From contig CAYZJV010000013.1 in NCBI GenBank assembly GCA_964478945.1, forward strand, positions 1 through 57,203: DNA of 57,203 bases, given 5' to 3'. The translations under genes and the position numbers were made by a program. The notes under the pieces are model-generated. The model had not been told where the DNA came from, searched no databases, and saw only the letters and a list, made by a program, of their open reading frames with translations. This DNA comes from CAYZJV01 sp964478945. GTDB taxonomy: Bacteria > Spirochaetota > Spirochaetia > Sphaerochaetales > Sphaerochaetaceae. Positions within the stretch are counted from its first letter, which is position 1; every line of letters begins with the position of its first letter. Positions 18,021-26,776 of the stretch are shown here, piece by piece.

Positions 18021-18056
18021 GTAACCGGTACCGTAACCGGTTACGGTACCGGTTAC
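18021..18056 (-). promoter_or_regulatory. 36-bp perfect palindrome, probable LacI operator
   Basis: The two 18-base halves are exact reverse complements. The element is built from six hexamers, GTAACC/GGTTAC alternating with GGTACC, and its centre reads GTAACCGGTTAC with the central CG step typical of LacI-family operators. It lies directly downstream of the -10 box and upstream of the LacI GTG, an ideal position for repression. Confidence 0.85.
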
Positions 18057-18060
18057 AGAC

Positions 18061-18089
18061 ACACTAGATCATGATTCCCGATCTGTCAA
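18061..18089 (-). promoter_or_regulatory. Sigma-70-type promoter of the mannosidase operon
   Basis: On the minus strand a consensus -35 TTGACA (18089-18084) is followed after 17 bases by TAGTGT (18066-18061), a weak -10. The palindrome begins 4 bases further on. Transcription from here would cover LacI through the G1P dehydrogenase gene, about 12 kb. Confidence 0.6.
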
Positions 18090-18254
18090 GAAAAATATTA
18101 ATTGCCCCTGGAGAAAAGTGCAACTTATGCACATTTATGGTCAAAACAGAACCTATAGGAGCGATTGACCCATTTTAGGAACGTGTGCATGTGCACATCC
18201 ATATGCAAGCGAGGCGATTATTGATAATGTGGGTGTTTGTAGCTGCATGGAGAT

Positions 18255-18313
18255 GGAAATCCCCGCCAAACCCGTACCAGCTAGTGATGATTAACGTCTG
18301 GCGGGGCAATTCC
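18255..18313 (-). repeat. Imperfect inverted repeat downstream of the lipoprotein gene
   Basis: Arms at 18255-18271 and 18296-18313 match closely (core CCCCGCCA / TGGCGGGG) around a loop of about 24 bases. It lies 35 bases after the lipoprotein stop and could end that transcript, although the loop is long and no T tract follows. The rest of 18090-18348 holds no gene that I can support; it has a TGTGCATGTGCACA palindrome near 18184-18197. Confidence 0.4.
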
Positions 18314-18348
18314 CGTATTGTGGCTATCCCAATTAATTACTAATTGTT

Positions 18349-18783
18349 TCAAGAGTCAACGGCAACCAGTTCCAAAGTCTTGTTACCCAAAACTCCGTCG
18401 GCAGCTATCACAGCGGTAAGCACTTCATCGGCATAGGAAAATTCGATGGTGATGGCGAATTCTTCGGTTGAATCTTCATTCTCAAAACTGGTATACACAC
18501 CTTCCAAGGTAGAACCATCAACTGTGTAGGCATCCTCTTCAAGGAAACCCATGACCCGACTATTCGTATCACTAGGGTCTGTGTACCAAGCGATATCGAT
18601 CTTATACCCTGAAGCATCGTCACCAACAAAGCTCAGTTGAGAATCGTTCTCGTCGGTCCATTCGGTCGAGATGCTCCTGATCTCTTCCACTGTCAACGAA
18701 CCATCATCAATAAGTTCACAACCCATTGCAAACATGACCAACATCAGAATTCCCAAGATTGGTAACCAGAGACGACTTTTCAT
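18349..18783 (-). CDS. Small hypothetical lipoprotein
   Basis: A 144-residue protein with a lipoprotein signal: positive start MKSRLW, hydrophobic stretch and lipobox FAMGC with the acylated Cys at about residue 22. The mature part is acidic and rich in beta-prone segments, with no motif I recognise. ATG 18783 is chosen because GGGAGGAA lies just upstream and this start gives a proper signal. A TATACT -10 lies at 18824-18819 on the same strand. It stands alone between two carbohydrate loci. Function unknown. Confidence 0.75.
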   Translation of the reverse strand: MKSRLWLPILGILMLVMFAMGCELIDDGSLTVEEIRSISTEWTDENDSQLSFVGDDASGYKIDIAWYTDPSDTNSRVMGFLEEDAYTVDGSTLEGVYTSFENEDSTEEFAITIEFSYADEVLTAVIAADGVLGNKTLELVAVDS

Positions 18784-19184
18784 GCATTCCTCCCATCTGC
18801 CATATGTATGTTGGAAACAGTATACCTCGATATCTCGAGTAAGTGGAAATGAATCATGATGGTTATCTAAAATGGATGTTAAATTCATGCCATTGTCGTA
18901 CGGTTCACTCTTTCGTCATGATGTCATTCGATATGAATACCTATGATAGCCAATTGCAATAAGATTGATGATTCTTTCATCCGATTAAAATGTATCGAAA
19001 ATATTTCGTAGTGGTATGTGGAAGGTACTACGTACAATATATGTGTGATTAGTGAAATCAAATTGCATCCATTTGCAAATATGTACTCTCGTGTCTTCCC
19101 AAATGATAAGCTTCTTATTATTCGTACCTTTATTTACAAGAATTCATGTCTTGCAAATTGGATGTGATTCAATATTATTGACAC
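18784..19184. promoter_or_regulatory. Divergent promoter region, lipoprotein / AraC regulator
   Basis: A 400-bp AT-rich spacer without a supported gene. On the left, a minus-strand TATACT (18824-18819) serves the lipoprotein, with CTCGA/TCGAG inverted repeats next to it. On the right, TTGCAA (19151-19156) and TATTAT (19173-19178), spaced by 16 bases, form a promoter whose predicted start falls on the AraC ATG at 19185. Nothing else is evident. Confidence 0.5.
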
Positions 19185-20066
19185 ATGTCGTCTACGCAGT
19201 TCTTCACATACCTCACCTATGGAACTAGGGATGAGGCCTGGAAAATCTATGGCACCAAGGTGGGATACCTGCATCTCGATGCAGGTGTGCTTCCGCAGGA
19301 TGCGCTCCCTTGGAGCCATGAACAATTGCCCACCGATTTCCAGTGCATCTACATCACCGAGGGGACCGGGTGGTTCTCCGTGGATGACAAGAGGCACCGT
19401 GTGCTTCCCGGAACCGTACTCACATTGGTCCCTGGGTTGCACTACTCCTATGGACCCGATGCGGGTTCCGGTTGGACCGAATACATGGTGGGATTCCAAG
19501 GTGAATATCCCGAGGAATTGCAACGCTTGGGGTATTTTCCGCCCGAATCGGTGGTTCGGGATGTTGGTTTCCGTGATAGTCTGGTGGGAATCTACACCGA
19601 GGTTCTGGAAATCGTGAAGGAACAACGCAGTGGATACCAACACCTCATCGGTTCGCAGATCATGGTGCTGTTGGCCAAGATCGATTACCAGATACAACAG
19701 GGTTCCCAGATGCAAGGGTACGAATTGGAGTTGATCGAGCAGGTCAAGGCCAAGTTCCAAGAACATATCTATGCCACCCTCGATATCGAAACCTTGGCAG
19801 GCACAATGAATGTTTCCTACACCATGTTGCGTGACATCTTCAAGAAATACTCGGGGCTTTCACCCTACCAATACTTTTTACAGATGAAGATCAACAAGGC
19901 AAAGGAACTGCTCTCCGAAGGAAACCTGACGGTGAAGGAGGTCTCTTTCAAACTCGCGTTCGACAATCCCTACTACTTCTCACGTTTCTTCAAGAAGAAG
20001 ACTGGAGTCTCACCCTCCAAGTGGAACGGGAAGGACATCCCCACCGATCTCGATTTCATGACATGA
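19185..20066 (+). CDS. AraC-family regulator of the sugar transporter operon
   Basis: A 293-residue regulator with an N-terminal cupin-like sugar-binding domain (VLPGTVLTLVPGLHYSYGPD) and a C-terminal double helix-turn-helix at about residues 195-290. The second HTH ends with the family signature SFKLAFDNPYYFSRFFKKKTG. It should activate the downstream ABC transporter and epimerase genes when its sugar is bound. No Shine-Dalgarno sequence is visible before ATG 19185, and the promoter boxes lie only 6 bases upstream, suggesting a leaderless transcript. Confidence 0.92.
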   Translation: MSSTQFFTYLTYGTRDEAWKIYGTKVGYLHLDAGVLPQDALPWSHEQLPTDFQCIYITEGTGWFSVDDKRHRVLPGTVLTLVPGLHYSYGPDAGSGWTEYMVGFQGEYPEELQRLGYFPPESVVRDVGFRDSLVGIYTEVLEIVKEQRSGYQHLIGSQIMVLLAKIDYQIQQGSQMQGYELELIEQVKAKFQEHIYATLDIETLAGTMNVSYTMLRDIFKKYSGLSPYQYFLQMKINKAKELLSEGNLTVKEVSFKLAFDNPYYFSRFFKKKTGVSPSKWNGKDIPTDLDFMT

Positions 20067-20295
20067 GCTGAAGATCCCATTGATCATGTACTATTTTTCG
20101 TTCCCCACTGTGTGATTTTGTGCAAGCATTCACCAAGAAATGTGCATGGTGTTTTGGACAAGACGTCGTATCCTTTTACGTAGGATGGGTGCCACCTACA
20201 CGAAGGTGGTCTTGATCTTATCCTATTCGCACGTGAATTCAATGCGTGTATGACCCAGTAAGTACGAACCTTGGTTCGCGAGAGAGGATCATAGT
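20067..20295 (+). promoter_or_regulatory. Leader of the RbsA-type operon with inverted repeats
   Basis: A 229-bp spacer with small inverted repeats: CCACCT/AGGTGG at about 20192-20209 and CGAACC/GGTTCG at 20265-20278, just before the ATPase gene. They could be AraC-type control sites or mRNA hairpins. I see no convincing -35/-10 pair. AGAGAGG precedes the ATG at 20296. Confidence 0.35.
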
Positions 20296-21783
20296 ATGGC
20301 ACAGAACATGCTGTTGAAAATGCACCATGTCTCGAAGACGTTCCCGGGTGTGAAGGCACTCCAGGACATCCAGCTCGAGGTAGCGCACGGAGAGATCCAT
20401 GCACTCATCGGGGAAAATGGTGCGGGAAAATCGACACTCATCAAAATCCTATCGGGTGTATACCAACCCGATGAGGGAGCTGAAATCATCATCGACGGAG
20501 AAGTTCAGAAGAACATCACACCACTCGAATCGCTCAGACATGGGATCGCGGTCATCTACCAGGACTTTTCCCTCTTTCCCAATCTCTCCGTTGCCGAGAA
20601 TATCGCGATGGTGTCGAGGGTTGGACAGAGTACGAAGATAGTCAATTGGAAGGAGACCAACCGGATCGCAAAAAGTGCCTTGGCCAAGTTGGGACTCGAA
20701 CTCCCCCTTTCCAAGACGCTCTCGGAGTTGTCGGTGGCGAAACAACAGCTGGTGGCGATCGCCCGGGCCTTGGTCAATGATGCGAAGTTGATCGTCATGG
20801 ACGAACCCACCTCCGCCCTTTCACGTGGAGAGGTCGAGTCGCTCTTTTCCATCATCAGGAATCTGAAGGATCAGGGGATTTCGATTTTGTTCATCAGCCA
20901 CAAGCTCGATGAGTTGTTCGCCATTTCCGACAGGTTCACCATTCTTCGTGACGGAAAGTACATCGGTACATTCGGAGAAGAGGAACTTGATGACGACAGG
21001 CTCATCTCACTTATGGTGGGAAGGAAGATCGAATACAAGATCTTCGAGAAGCGTATCCTCGCCGATCCCATTTTTGAGGTACGGAACTTGAACAAGGCCG
21101 GCAATTTCAAGGATATCTCATTCACGCTCAATCGGGGAGAGATCCTTGGCATCACAGGTCTGGTGGGTGCGGGCAGATCGGAATTGGCCCAAGCGATCTT
21201 TGGTTTGAGTCCTGCCGACACTGGGGAGATTTCCCTCGAAGGAACTCCGTTGCACATCGATTCCCCCGAACATTCGGTGGCGAACGGGATCTCCTATATT
21301 CCCGAGAATCGTCTCACCGAGGGTCTTGTGTTGAAGAAATCGATGGCTGACAATATTAGTCTCACCGTATTGGACAAGATCTCCAACAAACGTGGACTCA
21401 TAGAAAAGGATGCGCAACAAAACCTGGTTGCCAAGTGGATTCATGAGCTGAACATCAGGCCGAATATACCTGGAATGATCGCTTCCAAACTCTCTGGTGG
21501 CAATCAGCAGAGGATTGTCCTCTCGAAGTGGCTCGCAACCGAACCGAAGGTTCTTATTGTTGATGAACCGACCAATGGTATCGACATCGGGGCCAAGGCC
21601 GATATCCACCAACTGCTCAGGGATCTGTCCGAACAGGGCATGTCGATCATCGTCATCTCCTCCGAGTTGCCCGAGATCCTTGCGATCGCCGATCGGGTGC
21701 TGGTGATGCGAAGGGGTCGGATCGCCGCGACACTGGATGGAAGGAACCTCACCCAGGAAGAGATCATGAAAGAGGCATTGTGA
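20296..21783 (+). CDS. Sugar ABC transporter ATPase, RbsA/MglA type
   Basis: A 495-residue protein with two ATPase halves, as in CUT2 transporters for monosaccharides. Half one has Walker A GENGAGKST at 39-47 and Walker B LIVMDEP. Half two has the usual degenerate Walker A (LVGAGRSE), the signature LSGGNQQR and Walker B LIVDEPTNG. It powers uptake through the two permeases that follow at once. This arrangement (one double ATPase, two different permeases, one LsrB/RhaS-like binding protein) resembles the Lsr and rhamnose transport systems. Confidence 0.93.
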   Translation: MAQNMLLKMHHVSKTFPGVKALQDIQLEVAHGEIHALIGENGAGKSTLIKILSGVYQPDEGAEIIIDGEVQKNITPLESLRHGIAVIYQDFSLFPNLSVAENIAMVSRVGQSTKIVNWKETNRIAKSALAKLGLELPLSKTLSELSVAKQQLVAIARALVNDAKLIVMDEPTSALSRGEVESLFSIIRNLKDQGISILFISHKLDELFAISDRFTILRDGKYIGTFGEEELDDDRLISLMVGRKIEYKIFEKRILADPIFEVRNLNKAGNFKDISFTLNRGEILGITGLVGAGRSELAQAIFGLSPADTGEISLEGTPLHIDSPEHSVANGISYIPENRLTEGLVLKKSMADNISLTVLDKISNKRGLIEKDAQQNLVAKWIHELNIRPNIPGMIASKLSGGNQQRIVLSKWLATEPKVLIVDEPTNGIDIGAKADIHQLLRDLSEQGMSIIVISSELPEILAIADRVLVMRRGRIAATLDGRNLTQEEIMKEAL

Positions 21784-21784
21784 A

Positions 21785-22852
21785 ATGAACACCATACTTT
21801 CGTCAATCAAGAAAAGCAAGGAGATGAACATTCTGTTGGTGCTGATCGTCATCTCCATCATCATCTCACTCTTCAACAGCTCATTCCTTACCATTGGGAA
21901 TCTGCTCGATGTGGTGAAGAGCAATATCGTACTGGCGATCATGTCGATGGGCATGTTGCTGGTGTTGCTCACCGGTGGCATCGATGTGTCGGTCGCTTCG
22001 GTCATTTCGGCGGTTACCGTGGTCATCGGTCAATTCATGGTCCATGTCTCCTCCAATATCTTTCTTGTATTCATCGTGGGAGTTCTCGCCGGATCTTTGA
22101 TGGGAATGGTCAATGGATTGCTGATCGCAAAACTCAGGATTCCACCCATCGTGGCCACGCTGGGAACGATGAGTGTCATCTTCGGCTTGGTCCTCTATCT
22201 TACCAATGGTACGTGGATCACCGGTATTCCCCAGAATTTCATCGATTTCGGCCGTGTACAGATCGGTAGTTTCAAGGTCGCCGGAAGTGATCAATTGACC
22301 GGCATTCCGATTCAGTTCCTCTTTCTGGTATTCGCAGCGGCGCTCACGTGGTTCATCCTCAAGTATACTGTGGTCGGACGCGGTATCTACGCCATTGGGG
22401 GGAACAGGGAATCGGCCGAGAGAATCGGGATCAACAGCGAAAACCTCACTTTGTTCATATATACCTATGAGGGTTTCCTCATCGGGCTGGCAGCGGTTGT
22501 GCACACCTCCATCATGCGTCAGGTCGACCCCAACGCATTCATCGGATTCGAACTGCAGGTCATCGCTGCCGTCGTGCTCGGAGGTGCAAGTGTCCTCGGT
22601 GGGTATGGTTCGGTGTTCGGTACCTTGGTGGGAGTCTCGCTCTTCTGTGTCATCAACAATGGTTTGATCCTGATGCATATTCCTGTCTTCTGGCAAAAGA
22701 TTGTCGTCGGTGTGGTGTTGATCACCTCAATCAGCATCGATGTGATCCAGAAACGCATGCAGGAGAAGAAGAACGTCAGGGTCGATATCGATGAGAAGGT
22801 CCAGCGTTTCGAACGGACCGGTGCCTCCAAAGAGGCGAGAACCCAAGCATAG
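21785..22852 (+). CDS. Sugar ABC transporter permease, RbsC type (first)
   Basis: A 355-residue membrane protein with about eight to ten transmembrane helices. It has the RbsC-family pattern GGIDVSVASVISAVTV, IPPIVATLGTMSV and VLGGASVLGGYGSVFGTLVG. It starts one base after the ATPase stop and has an extra basic C-terminal tail of about 25 residues (KRMQEKKNVRVDIDEKVQRF). Together with the next permease it probably forms a heterodimeric channel. Confidence 0.92.
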   Translation: MNTILSSIKKSKEMNILLVLIVISIIISLFNSSFLTIGNLLDVVKSNIVLAIMSMGMLLVLLTGGIDVSVASVISAVTVVIGQFMVHVSSNIFLVFIVGVLAGSLMGMVNGLLIAKLRIPPIVATLGTMSVIFGLVLYLTNGTWITGIPQNFIDFGRVQIGSFKVAGSDQLTGIPIQFLFLVFAAALTWFILKYTVVGRGIYAIGGNRESAERIGINSENLTLFIYTYEGFLIGLAAVVHTSIMRQVDPNAFIGFELQVIAAVVLGGASVLGGYGSVFGTLVGVSLFCVINNGLILMHIPVFWQKIVVGVVLITSISIDVIQKRMQEKKNVRVDIDEKVQRFERTGASKEARTQA

Positions 22853-22869
22853 GCGGCAAGGAGCATACC

Positions 22870-23925
22870 ATGGATAAGAATACGCAACAGACCGTTCAGA
22901 ATGAGAAGAAGGGATTGCGCAGGTTGGTCGACAAGCTCCATCTCGAGAAGAAGGAGTTGGTCCTCCTCTGGATTTTCCTCGGAATATTCCTGTTGATGTC
23001 GATCATCTCCCCAGGACGATTCCTCAGTATCTACAACCTGCAATCGATGGCGTACCAGTTCCCTGAGTTCGGTATCCTCGCTTTGGCAATGATGGTCATC
23101 ATCGTCACCGGTGGAATCAATCTCTCGATCACCTACAGCGCGACCCTTTCCTCGATCATCGGAGCAGTGGTTCTGGTGGCCATGAACAACGCGGGGGTTC
23201 CCGAGCTGATCACCGTGATCGTCGGTGTGGTGGTCATTGTAGTGACCTCCATTATAGCTGGAGCGGTGAATGGGCTCATCGTGGCCCATATAGGTATCGT
23301 ACCGATGCTGGCGACTTTGGGAACAATGACTCTCTTCGAAGGCATCAGTTTGAACATCACCAAGGGTGGAGCAATCTCGGGGTTCCCCACCATGTTCCAA
23401 TGGTTCGGCAACAGTTCCATACTGGGGATTCCCGTGCCCCTGTTCATCTTCGTATTGGTGATCATCGCTACCTATTTCATCCTGCAACGCAGTAGTTTCG
23501 GTGCGAAGGTCTACATGATCGGATGCAATCCCACCGCTACCCGTTTCTCTGGTGTGAATGTAAAGAGGACGTTGTTCATCCTCTATATCTACTCGGGCAT
23601 CCTTACTGGCCTCGCTGGGTTGATCATGGCCTCACGTTACAATTCGGCCAAGGAGTCCTATGGATACACCTATCTCTTGCAGAGTGTTTCTGCCGCGGTA
23701 CTCGGTGGAACCGATATTTCGGGTGGTTTCGGTAAGGTTTTTGGAACCGTGGTTTCGGTACTCATCCTGCAGGTCATTTCCAGTGGTCTGAATATCTTCG
23801 GTGTGAATCGTTTCATCACCGATGTCATCATGGGCATGATCCTCATCCTCGTGCTCACCATCAACTTCATCAACAACAGGATGGAGGAGAAGGCCCTCGT
23901 TACCAAGAAGGTGGTCACCGCCTGA
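22870..23925 (+). CDS. Sugar ABC transporter permease, RbsC type (second)
   Basis: A 351-residue RbsC-like permease with the same family blocks (GGINLSITYSATLSSIIG, IVPMLATLGTMTLFEG and VLGGTDISGGFGKVFGTVVS). AAGGAG precedes the ATG. It follows the first permease by 17 bp. Its long charged N-terminus (about 35 residues before the first helix) is more extended than usual. Unequal permease pairs occur in Lsr (LsrC and LsrD) and rhamnose (RhaP and RhaQ) systems. Confidence 0.92.
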   Translation: MDKNTQQTVQNEKKGLRRLVDKLHLEKKELVLLWIFLGIFLLMSIISPGRFLSIYNLQSMAYQFPEFGILALAMMVIIVTGGINLSITYSATLSSIIGAVVLVAMNNAGVPELITVIVGVVVIVVTSIIAGAVNGLIVAHIGIVPMLATLGTMTLFEGISLNITKGGAISGFPTMFQWFGNSSILGIPVPLFIFVLVIIATYFILQRSSFGAKVYMIGCNPTATRFSGVNVKRTLFILYIYSGILTGLAGLIMASRYNSAKESYGYTYLLQSVSAAVLGGTDISGGFGKVFGTVVSVLILQVISSGLNIFGVNRFITDVIMGMILILVLTINFINNRMEEKALVTKKVVTA

Positions 23926-24022
23926 TTGGAAGATGGCTCGACTCCAGTCGGCCGTCACATGTGATTGTGTGCAACAAGTTCCGTATGGGCTTGAAAAATT
24001 TTTACAAAAGGAGAGAAGAAGA

Positions 24023-25030
24023 ATGAAGAAATTGGTACTACAAGTTACTCTGCTTTCTCTGGTGCTCTTGATGGTCGGTTCCCTCGTGTTCGCACAGGGA
24101 CAGAAGGCCGCCGCCGATGACGAGATTACGATTGTCGTCATGCCGAAGTTGGTGGGAATCCCCTACTTCAACGCTTCCGAGACCGGTGCTCTGCAGGCTG
24201 GTAAGGATTTGGGTGTGAACGTCATCTACACAGGTCCCTCGACCGCCGATGCCGCACAGCAGGTGAGGATGATCGAAGACCTTATCGCGAAGGGCGTCGA
24301 TGCGATCGCAGTCGCTCCCAACGACCCCGCAGCGTTGACTCCTGTGCTCCGCAAGGCCAAGCAGGCCGGTATCCTGGTCCTCGACTGGGACACTCCAGCC
24401 GACCAGAGCGTGGTCGACCTTTCCGTTCACCAGATCGATGACCAGGAATATGGTCAGCACATTTGGGACCTCCTCGTCGAAGAGATGGGCGATACCGGTG
24501 ACTATGCGATCGTAACCGGTGGTCTTTCGGCTGCCAACCTCAACGGCTGGATCGATGCCGGTCTTTCCTATGCGAAGACCAAGTATCCGAAGTTGAACCT
24601 GGTCACCGACCGAGTGCCTACCGATGAGAAACAGCAGATTGCGTATCAGAAGACTCTTGATCTGCTCAAGGCTTATCCTACCCTCAAGGGTATCGTGGGT
24701 GTGAGTACTCCCGCTCCCCTCGGTGCGGCCCAGGCTGTCCAGGAGAAGGGCGTGGCCGATAAGGTCGCTGTGGTGGGAACCGCTCTTCCGACCGACTCGA
24801 AGCCCTATCTCGAGGATGGCTCGCTTCGCGTGGCTACCCTCTGGGATCCTGCCAAGCTCGGATACCTCACCGTTGTACTCGCCAAGGAGATGCTCGAGGG
24901 CAAGGCTCCCGTTGATGGTCAGGATGTTCCCAATGTCGGTAAAATCACCGTCTGGGAAGATGGCAAGACCGTCATCATGGGACCCCCGACAGACTTCACC
25001 AAGGAGAATGCCGGTCAGTTCAATTTCTAA
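24023..25030 (+). CDS. Monosaccharide-binding protein, LsrB/RhaS-like
   Basis: A 335-residue type-I periplasmic binding protein with a signal peptide ending VFAQG at about residue 22. The mature part follows the LsrB/RhaS pattern: MPKLVGIPYFNASETGAL, VIYTGPSTADAAQQV, LVLDWDTPADQS and, at the C-terminus, VPNVGKITV. ATG 24023 is chosen because AAAGGAGA lies upstream. It delivers a sugar to the RbsA/RbsC proteins encoded upstream. With a ketose 3-epimerase as the next gene, a rare hexulose such as psicose or tagatose is a more likely ligand than autoinducer-2. No Lsr kinase or thiolase is present. Confidence 0.88.
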   Translation: MKKLVLQVTLLSLVLLMVGSLVFAQGQKAAADDEITIVVMPKLVGIPYFNASETGALQAGKDLGVNVIYTGPSTADAAQQVRMIEDLIAKGVDAIAVAPNDPAALTPVLRKAKQAGILVLDWDTPADQSVVDLSVHQIDDQEYGQHIWDLLVEEMGDTGDYAIVTGGLSAANLNGWIDAGLSYAKTKYPKLNLVTDRVPTDEKQQIAYQKTLDLLKAYPTLKGIVGVSTPAPLGAAQAVQEKGVADKVAVVGTALPTDSKPYLEDGSLRVATLWDPAKLGYLTVVLAKEMLEGKAPVDGQDVPNVGKITVWEDGKTVIMGPPTDFTKENAGQFNF

Positions 25031-25054
25031 TTGGATTCGAGTCAAGATGATTGT

Positions 25055-25090
25055 GGAACAGGCTCACCCTAGAGGGAGGGCCTGTTTCCC
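25055..25090 (+). terminator. Hairpin after the binding-protein gene (partial terminator)
   Basis: An imperfect stem (GGAACAGGC...CACCC / GGG...GGCCTGTTTCC) around TAGA is followed by the pyrimidine-rich TTCCCTTTGC. It begins 25 bases after the binding-protein stop, inside the operon, so it probably reduces but does not abolish expression of the epimerase. Confidence 0.55.
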
Positions 25091-25203
25091 TTCCCTTTGC
25101 ATCCTGTTGGATGCATACTTGTCGAATCCATCCAATATGGATGGCTTGGACTGGTAGTGAAGGCGGAGTTGTCCGCTGTGTATATGACTATGGAGGAGAC
25201 ACG

Positions 25204-26067
25204 ATGCGCAACGTAGGTATCTATTATGCATTCTGGACCCATGAGTGGGATGTCGATTTCGTCCCATTCATCAAGAAGGTGGGCAAACTGGGCTTCGACC
25301 AACTTGAGTTGAATGGTGGCACGATTGTCGAAATGTCGTCCAAAGAACAGAAGGAGCTCAAGAAGATGGCCGATGATGAGCATCTGGTCCTCTCCTACGG
25401 CATCGGGTTGCAAAAGCCCTATGATGTGGGTTCTCTAGATGAAAAGGTACGGAGAAGGGGTATCGATTTCATGAAGCGCATGATCGACTCGGTGGCGAAC
25501 ATGGGTGGCGGCATGATCGGTGGTACCATACACGGCTACTGGCCTTCCACGATGCCGGTCGAACTCGAGTCCAAGCAACCCATTTGGGAGCAGAGTATCA
25601 AGAGCATGAAGGAGCTCGCTCCCTATGCGGGAGAGAGGGGTGTCCTGCTCAATGTCGAGGTGATCAACCGCTTCGAGCAGTTTCTGATCAACGACAGCCA
25701 TGAAGCTCTGGCGTATGTAAAGGAGGTCGATCATCCCGCTTGCAAGATCCTGCTCGATACCTTCCATATGAATATCGAGGAGGATTCGTTCGGGGATGCG
25801 ATTCGTAGGGTTGGTCCCCATCTCGCCTCATTCCACCTCGGAGAGACGAACAGAAAGACTCCCGGAACGGGACGCATGCCGTGGGCCGAGATCAAGCAAG
25901 CGCTTGATGATATCGATTACGATGGTCCTCTGGTGATGGAACCGTTTGTGATGCAAGGTGGTCAAGTCGGTCGTGACATCGGGGTATGGAGACCCATTGT
26001 GGAGCATCCCGATCTCGATGCGATGGCGGCCGAAGCTGCCAAGTTCGTGAAGGAACATCTCAGATAA
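25204..26067 (+). CDS. Ketose 3-epimerase (D-psicose/D-tagatose 3-epimerase family)
   Basis: A 287-residue TIM-barrel epimerase that interconverts ketoses at carbon 3 using a divalent metal. The four metal and catalytic residues fall on Glu152 (NVEVINRFE), Asp185 (ILLDTFHMN), His211 (FHLGETNR) and Glu246 (VMEPFV), positions identical to those I recall for the Agrobacterium D-psicose 3-epimerase, which also supports the ATG at 25204. GGAGGAG precedes it. As the last gene of the operon it would convert the imported rare ketose to a common one such as fructose. Confidence 0.9.
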   Translation: MRNVGIYYAFWTHEWDVDFVPFIKKVGKLGFDQLELNGGTIVEMSSKEQKELKKMADDEHLVLSYGIGLQKPYDVGSLDEKVRRRGIDFMKRMIDSVANMGGGMIGGTIHGYWPSTMPVELESKQPIWEQSIKSMKELAPYAGERGVLLNVEVINRFEQFLINDSHEALAYVKEVDHPACKILLDTFHMNIEEDSFGDAIRRVGPHLASFHLGETNRKTPGTGRMPWAEIKQALDDIDYDGPLVMEPFVMQGGQVGRDIGVWRPIVEHPDLDAMAAEAAKFVKEHLR

Positions 26068-26092
26068 GCACTCCTGTGAGTTTCCACATCCG

Positions 26093-26129
26093 CCTGCACT
26101 TCAGGATCGAAGTGCAGGTTTCTTTGTTT
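26093..26129 (+). terminator. Rho-independent terminator after the epimerase
   Basis: Perfect 10-base arms CCTGCACTTC (26093-26102) and GAAGTGCAGG (26109-26118) around AGGATC are followed by TTTCTTTGTTT. It ends the AraC-to-epimerase operon and separates it from the convergent ABC exporter genes. Confidence 0.9.
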
Positions 26130-26776
26130 CATAGGGCCCTTTTGGCGAAGAACCGTGTGGCGAGGGTATAGGAGACGAGTCCGAGGATTATCCAAAGCAC
26201 CAATACGATGAGCACCATAGCGGTGGTGGATATGCCCAGGGAGGTCACTCCGATGGCATCCATCAATAGGGATATCCCTGCGATCACCACTCCGAGGATC
26301 GCGAATACCACGATATTCAGCATCCTGCTTTTCAAGTAACCCACTTTGAAGTAGACCGGCAGATATCCGAAGAGCAAAAATGAGGCGGTCAGGAAGGAGA
26401 TGAGGGCTTCCGAAGTGGTGATGCCCCGCAATCCTTCCTTCATTCCGAGTGCAGAGGCCAGGAAGCCTATCACTGCAACGATGGCGATCGCGATAAGCAA
26501 CGCCAGTACCCCACCAAGGTAGCGTGAGCGCACCATTTCATTACGGGAGATGGGCAAGCTGGCGAACAGACGGTCACTTTTATAGAATCCCTCGTAGGAA
26601 CAGACAGATAGTGTCCAGAACACCGAGGCTCCAACAGTCGCGGTGATGTAGGGGCTGGCTCCCCCTTCCGTTGAGAGGGAGAACATCAACAGCACTACGA
26701 AAAAGACGAGGAACACGAGCATTTTCTTTTGCAGCGCGAGATCCTTGAGTATCAGGTTGAATAGGGTACCACTCAT
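26129..26776 (-). CDS. ABC-2-type membrane protein of a GntR-controlled exporter
   Basis: A 215-residue protein with about six hydrophobic helices, no signal peptide and the layout of ABC-2 permeases linked to YtrA-type regulators. ATG 26776 overlaps the ATPase stop (ATGA), so translation is coupled. With the ATPase it should form an exporter or a membrane-stress complex. Related operons in Firmicutes respond to cell-wall-active compounds; that role here is inference. Confidence 0.8.
   Translation of the reverse strand: MSGTLFNLILKDLALQKKMLVFLVFFVVLLMFSLSTEGGASPYITATVGASVFWTLSVCSYEGFYKSDRLFASLPISRNEMVRSRYLGGVLALLIAIAIVAVIGFLASALGMKEGLRGITTSEALISFLTASFLLFGYLPVYFKVGYLKSRMLNIVVFAILGVVIAGISLLMDAIGVTSLGISTTAMVLIVLVLWIILGLVSYTLATRFFAKRAL

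Noticed and set aside
18255..18313. Inverted repeat considered as an attachment site or insertion-sequence end
   Set aside because: No integrase or transposase is nearby, no direct repeats flank it and gene content shows no island boundary. A terminator-like role is simpler.
19180..19185. TTGACA directly before the AraC ATG, considered as a -35 box
   Set aside because: It would place the start point inside the coding region with no matching -10. The TTGCAA/TATTAT pair fits better.
24023..25030. Binding protein considered as an AI-2 receptor (LsrB)
   Set aside because: LsrK, LsrF, LsrG and LsrR are all absent and a ketose epimerase follows. Sugar uptake is more likely.
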